Positions 40,477 to 49,693 are shown, counted from the stretch's first letter. The stretch: 54,222 bases of DNA from Myxococcota bacterium (GCA_963169055.1 CAUJFU010000101.1:1-54222); one strand, 5' to 3'. Notes: generated by a model from the letters alone, not told the origin. Program-made: numbers and translations.

Positions 40477-41031
40477 GTGCAAGAGGTTGTCTTTGCAATC
40501 GAACCCGATCTTAGCGTCGAGGCATTTGTGGATATCCTACATCGATCGACACTTGCGTTGCGTCGCCCTGTTTCGGATCGCGAATTGATCGCGACAATGC
40601 TCCGACACGCCGATGTGATCGTGACAGCCCGTTTGGGCGGACCATTGATCGGGGTATCGCGTGCGATATCTGACTTTAGCTATTGCACGTATTTGTCGGA
40701 TCTTGCGGTGGATCAGGCCCACCAAGGAAAAGGCATCGGTCGCGTGTTGATCCGCAAAACCCACGAAGCCGCAGGGCTTCATACTTCGCTGATCTTGCTC
40801 GCAGCCCCACAAGCCGAGACCTACTATCCGCACATCGGGATGCGGCCTCACCCCTCTTGCTGGATCGCCGATCGTCAACCACGCCTGTCTGTCTCTGGTG
40901 TGGGTGGCTCTGTTGTCGAAGGCTCTGGTGTGGGTGGTTCTGTTGTGGAAAGCTATGATGTGAAAAGTTCTGATGCGAAAAGCTCTGATGTGAAAGGCTC
41001 TGGGGTGAAAGGCTCTGGGGTAGGGCGTTGA
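40477..41031 (+). CDS. GNAT-family N-acetyltransferase with a repetitive tail
   Basis: A 184-residue protein from GTG 40477, with AGGAGG (40466-40471) 5 nt upstream. The acetyl-CoA motif is [23 protein letters not shown], preceded by [20 protein letters not shown], and [10 protein letters not shown] is the C-terminal GNAT element. Residues after about 140 are a Ser/Gly/Val tail of two similar repeat types (SGVGGSVVE, then [10 protein letters not shown]). The substrate is unknown. It is a solo GNAT, unlinked to the arginine cluster, so it is not an obvious NAGS. Confidence 0.8.
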   Translation: MQEVVFAIEPDLSVEAFVDILHRSTLALRRPVSDRELIATMLRHADVIVTARLGGPLIGVSRAISDFSYCTYLSDLAVDQAHQGKGIGRVLIRKTHEAAGLHTSLILLAAPQAETYYPHIGMRPHPSCWIADRQPRLSVSGVGGSVVEGSGVGGSVVESYDVKSSDAKSSDVKGSGVKGSGVGR

Positions 41032-41118
41032 GGGGGATCTTTTGGTTGTGTTGCCTTTGAGATCGGCGTAGAATACAACGGCTTTTCGTTGGAATCACAC
41101 CCGAAACAAGGAGGGGAG

Positions 41119-41886
41119 ATGCACCCACAACGTCGTTTGATGCCCGCGATCCTCGATATCGCATTGCAGTCGGAAAATGGCTTACAATGTCGCGAACTGA
41201 AAGAACTGCCTGAAGATTGCCCGTGGTACTGGGCGCAAGGCTACACCCCGCAACAAGTGATCGAACAAAACTTTGCTCCTGTCGGGTCGGAGATGGGCGG
41301 GTTTGTGCAATATCTGCTTGGGGCTTGTGTGGATATCTTGGTGGTGTCTTTTAGTGGGCGTTGGTGGTTGGTGTACGATCTGGGCGATCCCACGCGCTGT
41401 TTTGTCGGTGCAGAGCCTGAACCCGAGCCACATCTGCCCGAGTCTGCTCTTGCGGCAGGTTGGACACTTCCGCCTGAAATGGCTGTTTTCGCACAGATAC
41501 ACAACGGTTTTGGTGTCGCAGATATCGAAGAATTCGCCCTTGATATGCAGTTCTTTGGTGGGCACGATATGCTTTTTCCTGCCGAACAATGGATGCTTCC
41601 TGAAACCTTTTGGCCTGAAGGCTACCTCGAAGAACTTTACAAAGCCCAAGAAGACGCATGGAGCGCACAGCCCCACCTTGCCACGCAAGAAGCTCGGCTT
41701 GCAGATCTGCTCTTTTTGATGACCTACGCCGATGGAAACGGCGTCGCTTTGATTCGTGGAAGAATGGGCGCTGATGGATCACAAGTAGTCGAATGGAGAT
41801 TTGAAGAACCCCAACCTTCGGCTCGTGGATTTTTTACCTTTTTGCAGAAAAAGTTTGATGGTTATTTTCTGAATTCGGCGGGGTGA
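41119..41886 (+). CDS. Possible SUKH (SMI1/KNR4-like) protein
   Basis: A 255-residue cytosolic protein from ATG 41119 (AAGGAGGG at 41108-41115); an in-frame start at 41089 is less likely. EMAVFAQIHNGFGVADIEEF followed by DMLFPAEQWM recalls the SUKH core, which often serves as an immunity or scaffold domain. The N-terminal third has WYWAQGYTPQQVIEQNFAP and LVVSFSGRWWLVYDLGDPTRCFVG. No neighbouring toxin gene is seen. The fit to SUKH is by eye only. Confidence 0.4.
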   Translation: MHPQRRLMPAILDIALQSENGLQCRELKELPEDCPWYWAQGYTPQQVIEQNFAPVGSEMGGFVQYLLGACVDILVVSFSGRWWLVYDLGDPTRCFVGAEPEPEPHLPESALAAGWTLPPEMAVFAQIHNGFGVADIEEFALDMQFFGGHDMLFPAEQWMLPETFWPEGYLEELYKAQEDAWSAQPHLATQEARLADLLFLMTYADGNGVALIRGRMGADGSQVVEWRFEEPQPSARGFFTFLQKKFDGYFLNSAG

Positions 41887-41908
41887 GACGGTGTCTTCGG
41901 CGGGGTGA

Positions 41909-44329
41909 TTATTTGTCTTTGTAGCGGCGAAAAGCGTAAGTGTTTTGGTATTTTGCAAGTTTTAGCGCGATATCGCCTTTGGAGCGGCCTTTGAGGGTGT
42001 CGGTGTAGATGATGTACACGACTGCGCGGGGATAAAAGGAGTATTTGGATTTGCGGCCTTTGGCGAACTTGTTTTTGACAAAGGCTTGCCAAGGTTTGGT
42101 CACGCCTGAGATATCGTACTTTTTCCCAAGCAAGCGTGCGGCTTCGCGCTCGATCTTTCGGCACAATGCGGGGTGAGCGGAGGTGTATTGGCGCTCGCCA
42201 TCGGTGCGCTGGTACACGTTGATTTGTGCTTTGCGTTCAATGCGCACACTCGACCAAGGCAGGGGCTTGCCGCTGGCGCGTTGGGGGCGTGGGCGAGGCC
42301 GTACCTTCGCGACGATGGGCCGATCGACAGGGATGATGGGTGGTTGGGGCCTTGTGTTTGTGGCGATGGGGCGATCGGTTGGAACGGTGGGCGGTTGAGG
42401 CCGATCGGTGAGAGTGATCGTATTGGGCTGTTGTGTGGGTGGTGTGGGCGGAGTATCGGAGGGTTGGAGTCCTGTTTGTACGGGGGGCGTGGTGGGAGCC
42501 TCATCGGGGGCTTGGATCTGGATGGGTGAAGAATCCGCTGCGTCGGCTTCGGTGGGTTCGCTTTGGGCGAGGGTCGGGCCTTGTGTTTGTGGGGGAGAGA
42601 GGAATAATTTCCATACCAAAAAGCTACCCGCGATGACACCCAAGCTCAGAAAAAGAAGAAAGATTGGAAAAGAACTGCGTTTGCGTTTGGGTGGTTCTTC
42701 TTGGAAGGTGACAGCAAGAACAGGGGTTGCGTGTGCTTCATAAGAGGATGTTTCGTGCGAAAGGTCTTCTTGTACTTCGATGGACTCGAAGCTTTCGCGT
42801 TCGAGGGGTTTGGAGGGTGGTTTGGAGACGGTGGGTCGCGCCCCATACGAACTGGTTTGTGCGCCGTGGCGTTTGTTTGAGGCGGATTCTGCGAAGTCTT
42901 TGGGGTCTTTGATCGTGGGTGAAGAGATCGATGTGGGATCTTCGTAGCCGAGGTTGGCTTGTGCGCTAGGGGCGGCATCAAGGCGTTCGTGAGAGGGTGG
43001 TGCGATGATGGTGGCGTCTTCTTGTGGGGCGGGGGCTTTTGGTGTGGGGACGGGCTGGTGGAATTGTTCCACCTGTTCGACGTAAGGGAGATCTTCTTCG
43101 GGAGGGCGGGTGCTGCGTTGTACCCCGGAATAGGTTCCCGAGGGAACTTGGTAAGGCGAAGGTTGTGGAGTTCCCGGATTGTAGAGGATTTGCGATGGGT
43201 GGCCTTGCCATGCGCCCGTTTGATGGGTGGCTGCATCGGGGGGAGTGATCTGGATCGAGGCCATGCTGTGATCATGGCTGCGGATCACGCGGTAACTTCC
43301 GCGAGAAAGATTGAGCAGATCTTGTTGATTGACATAATGGTCGTAGCGACCGGCTTTTTCTTTTTGCAGCTCGTCAGGGAAAAGTTCTTCGAGTATCGAA
43401 GCGGCTTGTCGTCCGCCGTACATTCGTCCTGTGGATGCGATGTATTCTTCAAGCGCGTGGCGCATTTCAGCGGCATCTTGGTAGCGTTCTTCAGGCTTTC
43501 GTCGAAGAGTGCGTAAGACGATGTCTTCTAGAGCTTTGGGATAGCCTTCGATGATGCGGGTGGGTGGGGGGATGGGATTGGTGAGCAAGGCTTGGATGGT
43601 TTCGGCTTCGCTGCGTCGGCGGAAAAGGCGTTTGTGTGTGGTCACTTCGTAAAGGACGATGCCAAGGGCGAACAGGTCAGAGCGGCCATCGATCGGCTGC
43701 GCGGAGAGTTGTTCGGGGGACATATAACTGAGGCGACCTTTGAGGACACCAACTTCGGTTTCGTATTCTTGGGAACGGGCTTTGGCGACGCCGAAGTCCA
43801 CAATTTTTAGAACACCATCGTAAGAAAGCAGCAGGTTGTTGGGGCTGATATCGCGGTGGACAAGGTGAAGTGGCTGATTGTATTGATCTTTGCTGTTGTG
43901 GACGTGGTCGAGTCCTGCGCAGGCTTGGGCAAAGATGGATGCGACTAATTCGTAAGGAGGGCGGGTTTTGTATTGGGGGTGGGTGTAGAGTTTTTTATGG
44001 ACTTCTTTGATATTTTGACCGGGAATATACTCCATCGCCATGTAATACACGCCGTTGACTTCGCCGATATCGAGGATTTGGACGACGTTGGGATGGTTGA
44101 GGTGCGCGGCGATGCGGGCTTCATCAAGAAACATAGTGATGAAGTCTTCTTTTTGCGCAAAATGCGGGAGGATGCACTTGATGGCGACTTTTTTACTGAA
44201 TCCAGCGAGGCCCTCTTGTTGGGCCAAGAAGAGTTCTGCCATCCCGCCTTGGGCCAACTTGGCGAGCAATCGGTATTTTCCAAACAGGATGCCTTGTGAA
44301 CGGATGTGTTGCTCAAGTGAATCGTTCAT
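41909..44329 (-). CDS. Transmembrane Ser/Thr protein kinase
   Basis: An 806-residue kinase of the type common in Myxococcota, from ATG 44329; an in-frame extension to 44428 lacks support. The kinase domain (about 15-285) has LAQGGMAELFLA, VAIKCI, HRDISPNNLLL, DFGVAKA and SYMSPEQ. A Pro/Ser/Thr linker of about 250 residues follows, then one membrane span (FPIFLLFLSLGVIAGSFLVW, about 570-590). The external part has a Pro-rich segment with repeated DRP[QI] units and a C-terminal basic domain of about 100 residues (AHPALCRKIEREAARLLGKKYD). Ligand or substrate unknown. Confidence 0.9.
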   Translation of the reverse strand: MNDSLEQHIRSQGILFGKYRLLAKLAQGGMAELFLAQQEGLAGFSKKVAIKCILPHFAQKEDFITMFLDEARIAAHLNHPNVVQILDIGEVNGVYYMAMEYIPGQNIKEVHKKLYTHPQYKTRPPYELVASIFAQACAGLDHVHNSKDQYNQPLHLVHRDISPNNLLLSYDGVLKIVDFGVAKARSQEYETEVGVLKGRLSYMSPEQLSAQPIDGRSDLFALGIVLYEVTTHKRLFRRRSEAETIQALLTNPIPPPTRIIEGYPKALEDIVLRTLRRKPEERYQDAAEMRHALEEYIASTGRMYGGRQAASILEELFPDELQKEKAGRYDHYVNQQDLLNLSRGSYRVIRSHDHSMASIQITPPDAATHQTGAWQGHPSQILYNPGTPQPSPYQVPSGTYSGVQRSTRPPEEDLPYVEQVEQFHQPVPTPKAPAPQEDATIIAPPSHERLDAAPSAQANLGYEDPTSISSPTIKDPKDFAESASNKRHGAQTSSYGARPTVSKPPSKPLERESFESIEVQEDLSHETSSYEAHATPVLAVTFQEEPPKRKRSSFPIFLLFLSLGVIAGSFLVWKLFLSPPQTQGPTLAQSEPTEADAADSSPIQIQAPDEAPTTPPVQTGLQPSDTPPTPPTQQPNTITLTDRPQPPTVPTDRPIATNTRPQPPIIPVDRPIVAKVRPRPRPQRASGKPLPWSSVRIERKAQINVYQRTDGERQYTSAHPALCRKIEREAARLLGKKYDISGVTKPWQAFVKNKFAKGRKSKYSFYPRAVVYIIYTDTLKGRSKGDIALKLAKYQNTYAFRRYKDK

Positions 44330-44540
44330 ACACGCGCACTTTCTCGGTCGGGGAGAGGCAAGGGTGGATAGCAGGGGCGATGGTCGTTTGGCGAAAAGAA
44401 TAGATAGAACAGCTAGATAGAACAGCATACGCCCAACTCCAGCGCTACGCTAACAGATGCCGCTTGGTGCGTCAAGATGAAGTCCCCAGCGTTTCGTGGC
44501 GAGTCCATCACAACAGGCGGGCGGGGACATCCACAAGAGC

Positions 44541-44951
44541 CTAAGAACGCGACGGCGTTTGCCAGTCTTCGACACGTAGCCCGACGACAAGAGAGAACTC
44601 GCGGACGTTGTTTGTGACGAGCGTAAAATCGTGCGTCTTGGCGATGGCTGCGATCATCAAGTCGTTGGGTCCGAGGATACGTCCTGTTTTTTCTTGCTCT
44701 GCGCGTAGATTTCCGTACGTCTCAGCCGAAGCGTCGTCAAAAGGTAGGCAAGCAAGCGGAGCAAAGAAAAGCCCGAGCAGTTGTAGGTTTTGAGCAACGC
44801 GTGAACTTTTTCGCGCCCCGTAATACAGTTCCGCTTTGACGATGGAGCAGAGGTGGATTTCCGAAGGAAGGTGCTTTTGGAAACGTGCCGCGAGGCTTGG
44901 CGAATCGCCGTTGAGCAATCGAATACAAGCGTTCGTATCAAGCAAATACAC
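44541..44951 (-). CDS. vapC: PIN-domain toxin, VapC-like
   Basis: A 136-residue PIN ribonuclease. The start is GTG 44951, overlapping the antitoxin stop by one base (TAGTG) with GGGAG 8 nt upstream; longer in-frame readings overlap the antitoxin. Acidic residues of the active site are in VYLLDTNACI, IVKAELYYGA and GPNDLMIAAIA, and TLVTNNVREFSLV is the C-terminal motif. VapC toxins cleave tRNA or rRNA. The target is not predictable from sequence. Confidence 0.9.
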   Translation of the reverse strand: MYLLDTNACIRLLNGDSPSLAARFQKHLPSEIHLCSIVKAELYYGARKSSRVAQNLQLLGLFFAPLACLPFDDASAETYGNLRAEQEKTGRILGPNDLMIAAIAKTHDFTLVTNNVREFSLVVGLRVEDWQTPSRS

Positions 44952-45175
44952 TACAGTAACTCCCTTTCTTCCGGCATACCTTGCTCCGCACGTTCGAGGG
45001 GTTCCCCTTGCCAACCACCCAGCACCCGTTTGAAATAATCTTGCGGCCAATCTCGCTCGAACTCTTTGCACACCAGCTTTGAAAGGTATTTGGAGAGCGT
45101 TAAGCCAGAAGCTTCAGCTTTTTCGCGAATGCGTTCCGCGATTTGCTCTGGGACGTAGAAATGAAGTTGTGGCAT
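44951..45175 (-). CDS. vapB: Ribbon-helix-helix antitoxin, VapB-like
   Basis: A 74-residue protein from ATG 45175 (AAGGA 6 nt upstream). The N-terminal PQLHFYVPEQIAERIREKAEASGLTLSKYLSKLV is a typical ribbon-helix-helix DNA-binding segment, and the acidic C-terminus would bind the toxin. Its stop overlaps the toxin start. Autorepression of the pair is usual in this family. An in-frame extension to 45421 reads through repeats and is not credible. Confidence 0.85.
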   Translation of the reverse strand: MPQLHFYVPEQIAERIREKAEASGLTLSKYLSKLVCKEFERDWPQDYFKRVLGGWQGEPLERAEQGMPEERELL

Positions 45176-45660
45176 GAGGATTCCTTTGGATGTGTGAGAT
45201 GTATGTACGCAATGTATTTTCTTTGGCGTCGTTGTCAACGGTGTGTGCAAAAGCAAGCGCCGAAGTGATGGGTGGGGCGTGTTGGAGCGTTGCGTGCTGG
45301 AATCATGCGAGAAGCTTCGCTTGGGCATCAAGATGAAGTGCGGCTTGTTCGTTGCGAAGAGGGTTGCGAGGTGAGGGAGTGCTTGTTTGGTTTGGCGGTG
45401 TGGGCTATCTACAAGGTGCAAAAGACACAGATCGCTGTGTGCAAGAGGTTTGTCGAGGCGACGAGGTGAGGCTTGTCGAGGTGACGTGGTGAGGCTTGTC
45501 GAGGTGATGTGGTGAGGCTTGTCGAGGTGACGTGGCGGGATTCGTATCGGCGACGTGGCTGTTTGTGTGGTGGCTCGTGAGGCTGTATGTGTGGCTGCTT
45601 CTCGTTAGAAAATGCTAGATGTGTCGGTGTGTTCGCGAAAAGATAGGGAGGATCGAGAGG
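45176..45660. repeat. Intergenic region with a 23-bp tandem repeat
   Basis: The 485-nt spacer upstream of both the vapBC operon (-) and the ERG2-like gene (+). Between 45447 and 45538 four 23-bp units (GGCTTGTCGAGGTGACGTGG plus TGA, with small changes) stand in tandem, and degenerate GTGGCT-rich sequence continues to about 45600. The ribosome binding site AGGGAGG (45645-45651) for the next gene lies at the end. No gene is supportable. Confidence 0.75.
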
Positions 45661-46299
45661 ATGGCGGATGAGGTGTTTGATCCTGTGCGCTTGCATGCGT
45701 TGGCGCTAGAGGCGTTGGAGGAAACACGCGGAAGTGTCGGATTAGAGGGAGCCTTGGCAACGGAGCGTTTGCAGTTGGGCTACGACGACGACTATTATCG
45801 GCGGTTGTTTCGGCGGTTGTTGGACAAGATCGATACGGTCTACCCAAAGCAGATCAAAACCAAGATGGGGTGGTTGTTTCGGTACAACGCAGGGATGCAG
45901 GTGCAGATCTGCCCGCTGTATGCGTCGCCTACGGAACATCTGATGTTGTGGGGAACAGCGATCGGGTCGCGGGGGTCGGTGGGATGGCGTCCTTCGCATT
46001 CGTATGAAACGGTGTTGGATGGGGAGTTGTGGTATGCCCACGCGGATCACTTTGTGCGCGAGCGGTATCGCAGCCGCGAGCTTGCGTCGATGAAGGCTTA
46101 CACAACAGCTTTGGTCGAAGTCCCCGATCATGTCTGGGTGCTCGAGTATCGGCGAGGTTGGCGGCCCTTGGAATTATCGAATGCGTTGTTAAATGCTTTG
46201 TTGACTTCGTTGGATGTGCGCACCGTCGCAGAGACGTTGTGGCTCTATGGCCGTTTGAACGCTTGGTCGACGTGGTCTTCGTTGCGGCGCTTTTGGTAG
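45661..46299 (+). CDS. ERG2/sigma-1 receptor-like protein
   Basis: A 212-residue protein from ATG 45661 (AGGGAGG 9 nt upstream). From about residue 60 it follows the ERG2/sigma-1 receptor pattern: GWLFRYNAG, CPLYASPTEHLMLWGTAIGSRG (compare sigma-1 GTALGSRG), SYETVLDGELW and WVLEYRRGWRPLELSNALL, then TSLDVRTVAETLWLYGR. E162 in LEYRRG matches the catalytic Glu (E172 of sigma-1), and E116 stands where sigma-1 has D126. The N-terminal membrane helix of the eukaryotic proteins is missing, so it may be soluble. ERG2 isomerises sterol C8=C7 double bonds; the bacterial substrate is unknown. Confidence 0.8.
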   Translation: MADEVFDPVRLHALALEALEETRGSVGLEGALATERLQLGYDDDYYRRLFRRLLDKIDTVYPKQIKTKMGWLFRYNAGMQVQICPLYASPTEHLMLWGTAIGSRGSVGWRPSHSYETVLDGELWYAHADHFVRERYRSRELASMKAYTTALVEVPDHVWVLEYRRGWRPLELSNALLNALLTSLDVRTVAETLWLYGRLNAWSTWSSLRRFW

Positions 46300-46317
46300 A
46301 AGCACCGAGGAGCGGAC

Positions 46318-46650
46318 TTGTTGGAAAGATGTGATGGGGTTTTGAAGGAGATATCGGCGTTGCGGTTGCAGATCGACGCGCAGCGCAGCGGGGGATTGGA
46401 GGCCGCAAGACGCGATGTCGCCCAACATTCCGATGATCCCGAAGCCCAAGTACGCCTCGCAAAAGCGCTCGCAGCAAGCGGAAAGTACGAAGAAGCCTTG
46501 GCTCTCTTCCTTTTGGTCGTCGAAAAACAGCGAAGCGGCCCGGGCGAAGAAGCGCGACAAGGCATGGTTGAAGTCTTCGGCGTGTTGGGGATGCGTCATC
46601 CGATCTCTGAAAAGTATCGTGCTGAACTCGCACAAGTTCTTCATCGCTGA
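46318..46650 (+). CDS. CnoX-like TPR protein without thioredoxin domain
   Basis: A 110-residue protein from TTG 46318, with GAGGAG 5 nt upstream. Residues 35-110 (HSDDPEAQVRLAKALAASGKYEEALALFLLVVEKQRSG...EVFGVLGMRHPISEKYRAEL) match the C-terminal TPR domain of CnoX/YbbN-type thioredoxin-like chaperedoxins. The thioredoxin domain normally upstream is absent. The gene starts 19 nt after the ERG2-like gene, so the two are probably cotranscribed. It may be a remnant or a standalone TPR adaptor. Confidence 0.6.
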   Translation: MLERCDGVLKEISALRLQIDAQRSGGLEAARRDVAQHSDDPEAQVRLAKALAASGKYEEALALFLLVVEKQRSGPGEEARQGMVEVFGVLGMRHPISEKYRAELAQVLHR

Positions 46651-46774
46651 CGCCAAAAATTGGCTTGTTGACAAAATGGGGAGAGCGGGGTGTGGTGTTT
46701 GGGGGAGAGTGCGGGGTAGGCTGTTTTTTCTACTCTGTCGGCTTGGTGCATGAGGATGGATTGGGAGGTGTTGT

Positions 46775-49693
46775 GTGAGAAAGCAGCGGTTGGGTCGAGG
46801 TGTTGTGTGGGGGATCGCGAGGTTGGCGTGGATGGTTTTGGGGATCGTGTGGGTTCATCTATTGATGGCGGGAAACTGTGGCAAAGTGGTGTCTAAACAA
46901 GGTGGCCCATGCGGATTTGACAGCGAATGCGAGGTGGGCCTGCGTTGCTTGGAGCGCGTGTGTTCGAGCGGAAACGGTGAAGGCAAACCCTGCCAAGATC
47001 AAAAAGATTGTCCATCGCCGTTGCGATGCACCTTGGGGCGTTGCGTCAACGATACGGGCCAAGCCTGCGCTTCTTCGACGGATTGTGCGAACGGCCAAGT
47101 CTGCGCCGAAGCGCGCTGCATCACACCGATCAACGAAGGTGGCGAATGTGGCGCGACGATCTATTGCAAAGCGCCGCTGGTTTGTAGCGCAAAAAATCGA
47201 TGCGTCACCAAAGGCGGTGCAGGAACGCAAGATACCGACCAGCCCTGCAAAGGCGCAGAGGATTGTCAATCAGGGTTATCTTGTCATCCAACAGAAGCAC
47301 TTTGTAAGAAAAAAGGTCAAGAAGGACTCGGTTGCGCGAAGTTTGAGGATTGCGAAAAAGGTCTGCGCTGCGCATCAAGTGGTCTGTGCGCCAAAACAGG
47401 CACTTCGGGAACGGCTGCCACAGGAGAAGCTTGTACCCGCCCAGATGATTGTATGTTTGGTCTCACTTGCGGAAAGACGGGCGTTTGCGCAGAGGGCGGG
47501 AGCAACGATGTGGGTGGTGCTTGTGCGGGCCACAACGACTGCAAAGCGGGTTTGTTGTGTGCAACCCGCCAAGACGGCGCAGGGACGGCTTGTGCGAAAA
47601 AAGGCGATCCCGGGACTGCGATGTTGGGGGATGCTTGCCGTGCCGCGTTGGATTGTTCGGTCGGCCTGTTGTGTGGTCTGCGTGGGAAGTGCGAGATCTT
47701 TACTCCTTTTTCGGGGGTTTCATGCGAAAATCCGAGCGATGTCAAAGGACCGTTTCGGATCTTTTTTGAAGTCCCGCGCAGTGGAAAGCCCGTTTCGGAG
47801 TTTTATCGTTTGCCATTCCCCAATGATATCCGCCGTCGTGACAATGGAACCGTCGATCTCAGCGGTCATGCCGCACCTGACAAGGACGATCCCGAAGGCT
47901 TGGTGCAACGGCACTTTCGCGCCATCGAGTCGGAGATCAAAGGGTTTGGCGTGAACCAAGTGGTCTTGATGCGTTTGAGCAAGCCTTTGTTGTTTGACTC
48001 GCTGACTTTGGGCGGAAACGCTTCGACAGTCATCTATGTCGATCTCGAAGATGGCGCACAGCAGGGCGTTGATATCACTTCTTCGCCCGGGCGTGGAAAG
48101 TATATCTGCGATAACTTTCTTGCGATCCGCCCCTTCAATGGGACGCTTGCGCACGGGAAGACTTTTGCTGTTTTGATCATGCGCGGGATCAAAAGCCAAG
48201 ACAACCAAGCGATCGAAGCCGACGAAGATTTCAAAGCGATGCTCCAAGACGAAGCCCCCGTCGATCCCGATCTCGCAAAAGCACATCCCCGTTATCAAAA
48301 ACTCCGAGACTATCTCAAGAAAAATGAGAGCGAGAAAAAATACCCTGCTCGTGCGGATGTTGTGGGGGCCGCTGTTTTTACCACCCAAGATCCCGACGAA
48401 CACCTTGGCAAGTTCCGAGAGGTTGCCCGCAAGCAACCCGTTCCTGCGCTCAAGGACGTGACGTTGTGCGATGGCAAGAAGACTTCGCCTTGCGCGGACT
48501 CGGAGGATCCATCGCGGGCTTGTGGTACGCCGTCGCCGCTTTATCACGAGATCCATGCGCGGGTGACGCTGCCAATCTTTCAACAAGGCCAAGCCCCGTA
48601 CGAAAAGACGGGTGGGCAGATATCTTATGAGGCCGATGGTACGCCAAAGATCGCACGAACAGAGGATGTTTGCCTCTCTCTTACGATCCCCAAACAACCG
48701 ATGCCTGCGGGCGGATGGCCTGTGATCCTTTATGCGCATGGGACGGGCGGGAATTTTCGCTCACATCTTACGGACAAAAGCGTAGAACATCTTTCTAAAG
48801 TCGATGTGATCTTGCGCAGAGAAAAGCTGATCGAGAAGACGGTGCATTTTGTGACGCTCGGAATCGATCAAGTATTGCACGGTGGGCGGCGCGGTGGTTC
48901 CAAGCTCGAATCGCAGTTGTTGTTTTTTAATATCGAAAACCCCCAAGCTTCGCGTGAAAACCCTGTCCAAGCGGCGGCGGATCATTTTACGTTGGTGCGT
49001 TTGCTTGAAACGCTCAGATGGGAAAAGGCAACGTCTCCCACAGCAGAAGAAGTGTCTTTCGCGCCCGAACAGTTGGGCTACTTGGGCCATTCGCAAGGAG
49101 GGGTGATCGCTCCGTTGTTTTTGGCGCACGAACCGAATGTAAAGATCGCAGCTTTGAGCGGGGCAGGCGGTTATCTCGTGCAATCGCTCTTAAACAAGAC
49201 CAAGCCCGTGAACGTCGCAGGAGCGATGCGGCTTGTCTTGAAGGACAATGATCTCAATCGCCATCATCCGATCTTGAATCTCTTACAGATGTATTATGAA
49301 AGGGCGGACGGACTGAATACCGCGCATCTGATCATCAAACGCGCCACCACCAAAGAAAGCGCCAAGCATCTCCTGCAAATCTACGGCATCCGCGACACTT
49401 TTACGCCGCCGCCCACGATGGACGCACTCGCGTACGTCTTGGGCGTAGCGCACGTCACGCCTGTTCTCGGAAAGATCCCTCGTGGAGTCTCGGATGCTTC
49501 GGTGGATGCGCCTGTACGTGGCAATCTCGATATCGCGGGGCGTAAGCTCACAGGTATTGTTGTTCAATACGAAAATGACAAGGGGGACGGTCACTTCGCT
49601 TTGTTTGAGCATCCCACAGCGGCCAACGAGATGGCGCGCTTTTTCGGTTCGTGGCTCGTCGATGCGGAGGGGATACCTACTTTTTCTCGGTGA
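46775..49693 (+). CDS. Cys-rich secreted protein with alpha/beta-hydrolase domain
   Basis: A 972-residue protein from GTG 46775 (GGGAGG 5 nt upstream). A hydrophobic signal segment (VVWGIARLAWMVLGIVWVHLLMAG) is followed by about nine Cys-rich repeats of the C-x-s-x2-D-C-x2-GL-x-C type to about residue 310. The rest has a mixed domain and then an alpha/beta-hydrolase: VILYAHGTGG as oxyanion region, GYLGHSQGG with the nucleophile Ser, and DGHFALFEH as the likely catalytic His. Residues about 590-640 contain a Cys pair. Probably an outer-surface esterase or lipase-like protein. Confidence 0.75.
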   Translation: MRKQRLGRGVVWGIARLAWMVLGIVWVHLLMAGNCGKVVSKQGGPCGFDSECEVGLRCLERVCSSGNGEGKPCQDQKDCPSPLRCTLGRCVNDTGQACASSTDCANGQVCAEARCITPINEGGECGATIYCKAPLVCSAKNRCVTKGGAGTQDTDQPCKGAEDCQSGLSCHPTEALCKKKGQEGLGCAKFEDCEKGLRCASSGLCAKTGTSGTAATGEACTRPDDCMFGLTCGKTGVCAEGGSNDVGGACAGHNDCKAGLLCATRQDGAGTACAKKGDPGTAMLGDACRAALDCSVGLLCGLRGKCEIFTPFSGVSCENPSDVKGPFRIFFEVPRSGKPVSEFYRLPFPNDIRRRDNGTVDLSGHAAPDKDDPEGLVQRHFRAIESEIKGFGVNQVVLMRLSKPLLFDSLTLGGNASTVIYVDLEDGAQQGVDITSSPGRGKYICDNFLAIRPFNGTLAHGKTFAVLIMRGIKSQDNQAIEADEDFKAMLQDEAPVDPDLAKAHPRYQKLRDYLKKNESEKKYPARADVVGAAVFTTQDPDEHLGKFREVARKQPVPALKDVTLCDGKKTSPCADSEDPSRACGTPSPLYHEIHARVTLPIFQQGQAPYEKTGGQISYEADGTPKIARTEDVCLSLTIPKQPMPAGGWPVILYAHGTGGNFRSHLTDKSVEHLSKVDVILRREKLIEKTVHFVTLGIDQVLHGGRRGGSKLESQLLFFNIENPQASRENPVQAAADHFTLVRLLETLRWEKATSPTAEEVSFAPEQLGYLGHSQGGVIAPLFLAHEPNVKIAALSGAGGYLVQSLLNKTKPVNVAGAMRLVLKDNDLNRHHPILNLLQMYYERADGLNTAHLIIKRATTKESAKHLLQIYGIRDTFTPPPTMDALAYVLGVAHVTPVLGKIPRGVSDASVDAPVRGNLDIAGRKLTGIVVQYENDKGDGHFALFEHPTAANEMARFFGSWLVDAEGIPTFSR

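Noticed and set aside
40477-41031. The GNAT gene as the missing N-acetylglutamate synthase
   Set aside because: It lies 12 kb from the arginine cluster with no ARG-box-like site nearby, and lacks recognisable NAGS features; not excluded.
45176-45660. Possible CRISPR array
   Set aside because: Repeats are direct head-to-tail units without unique spacers, and no cas genes are present; the same holds for 24351-24410 and 52817-52927.
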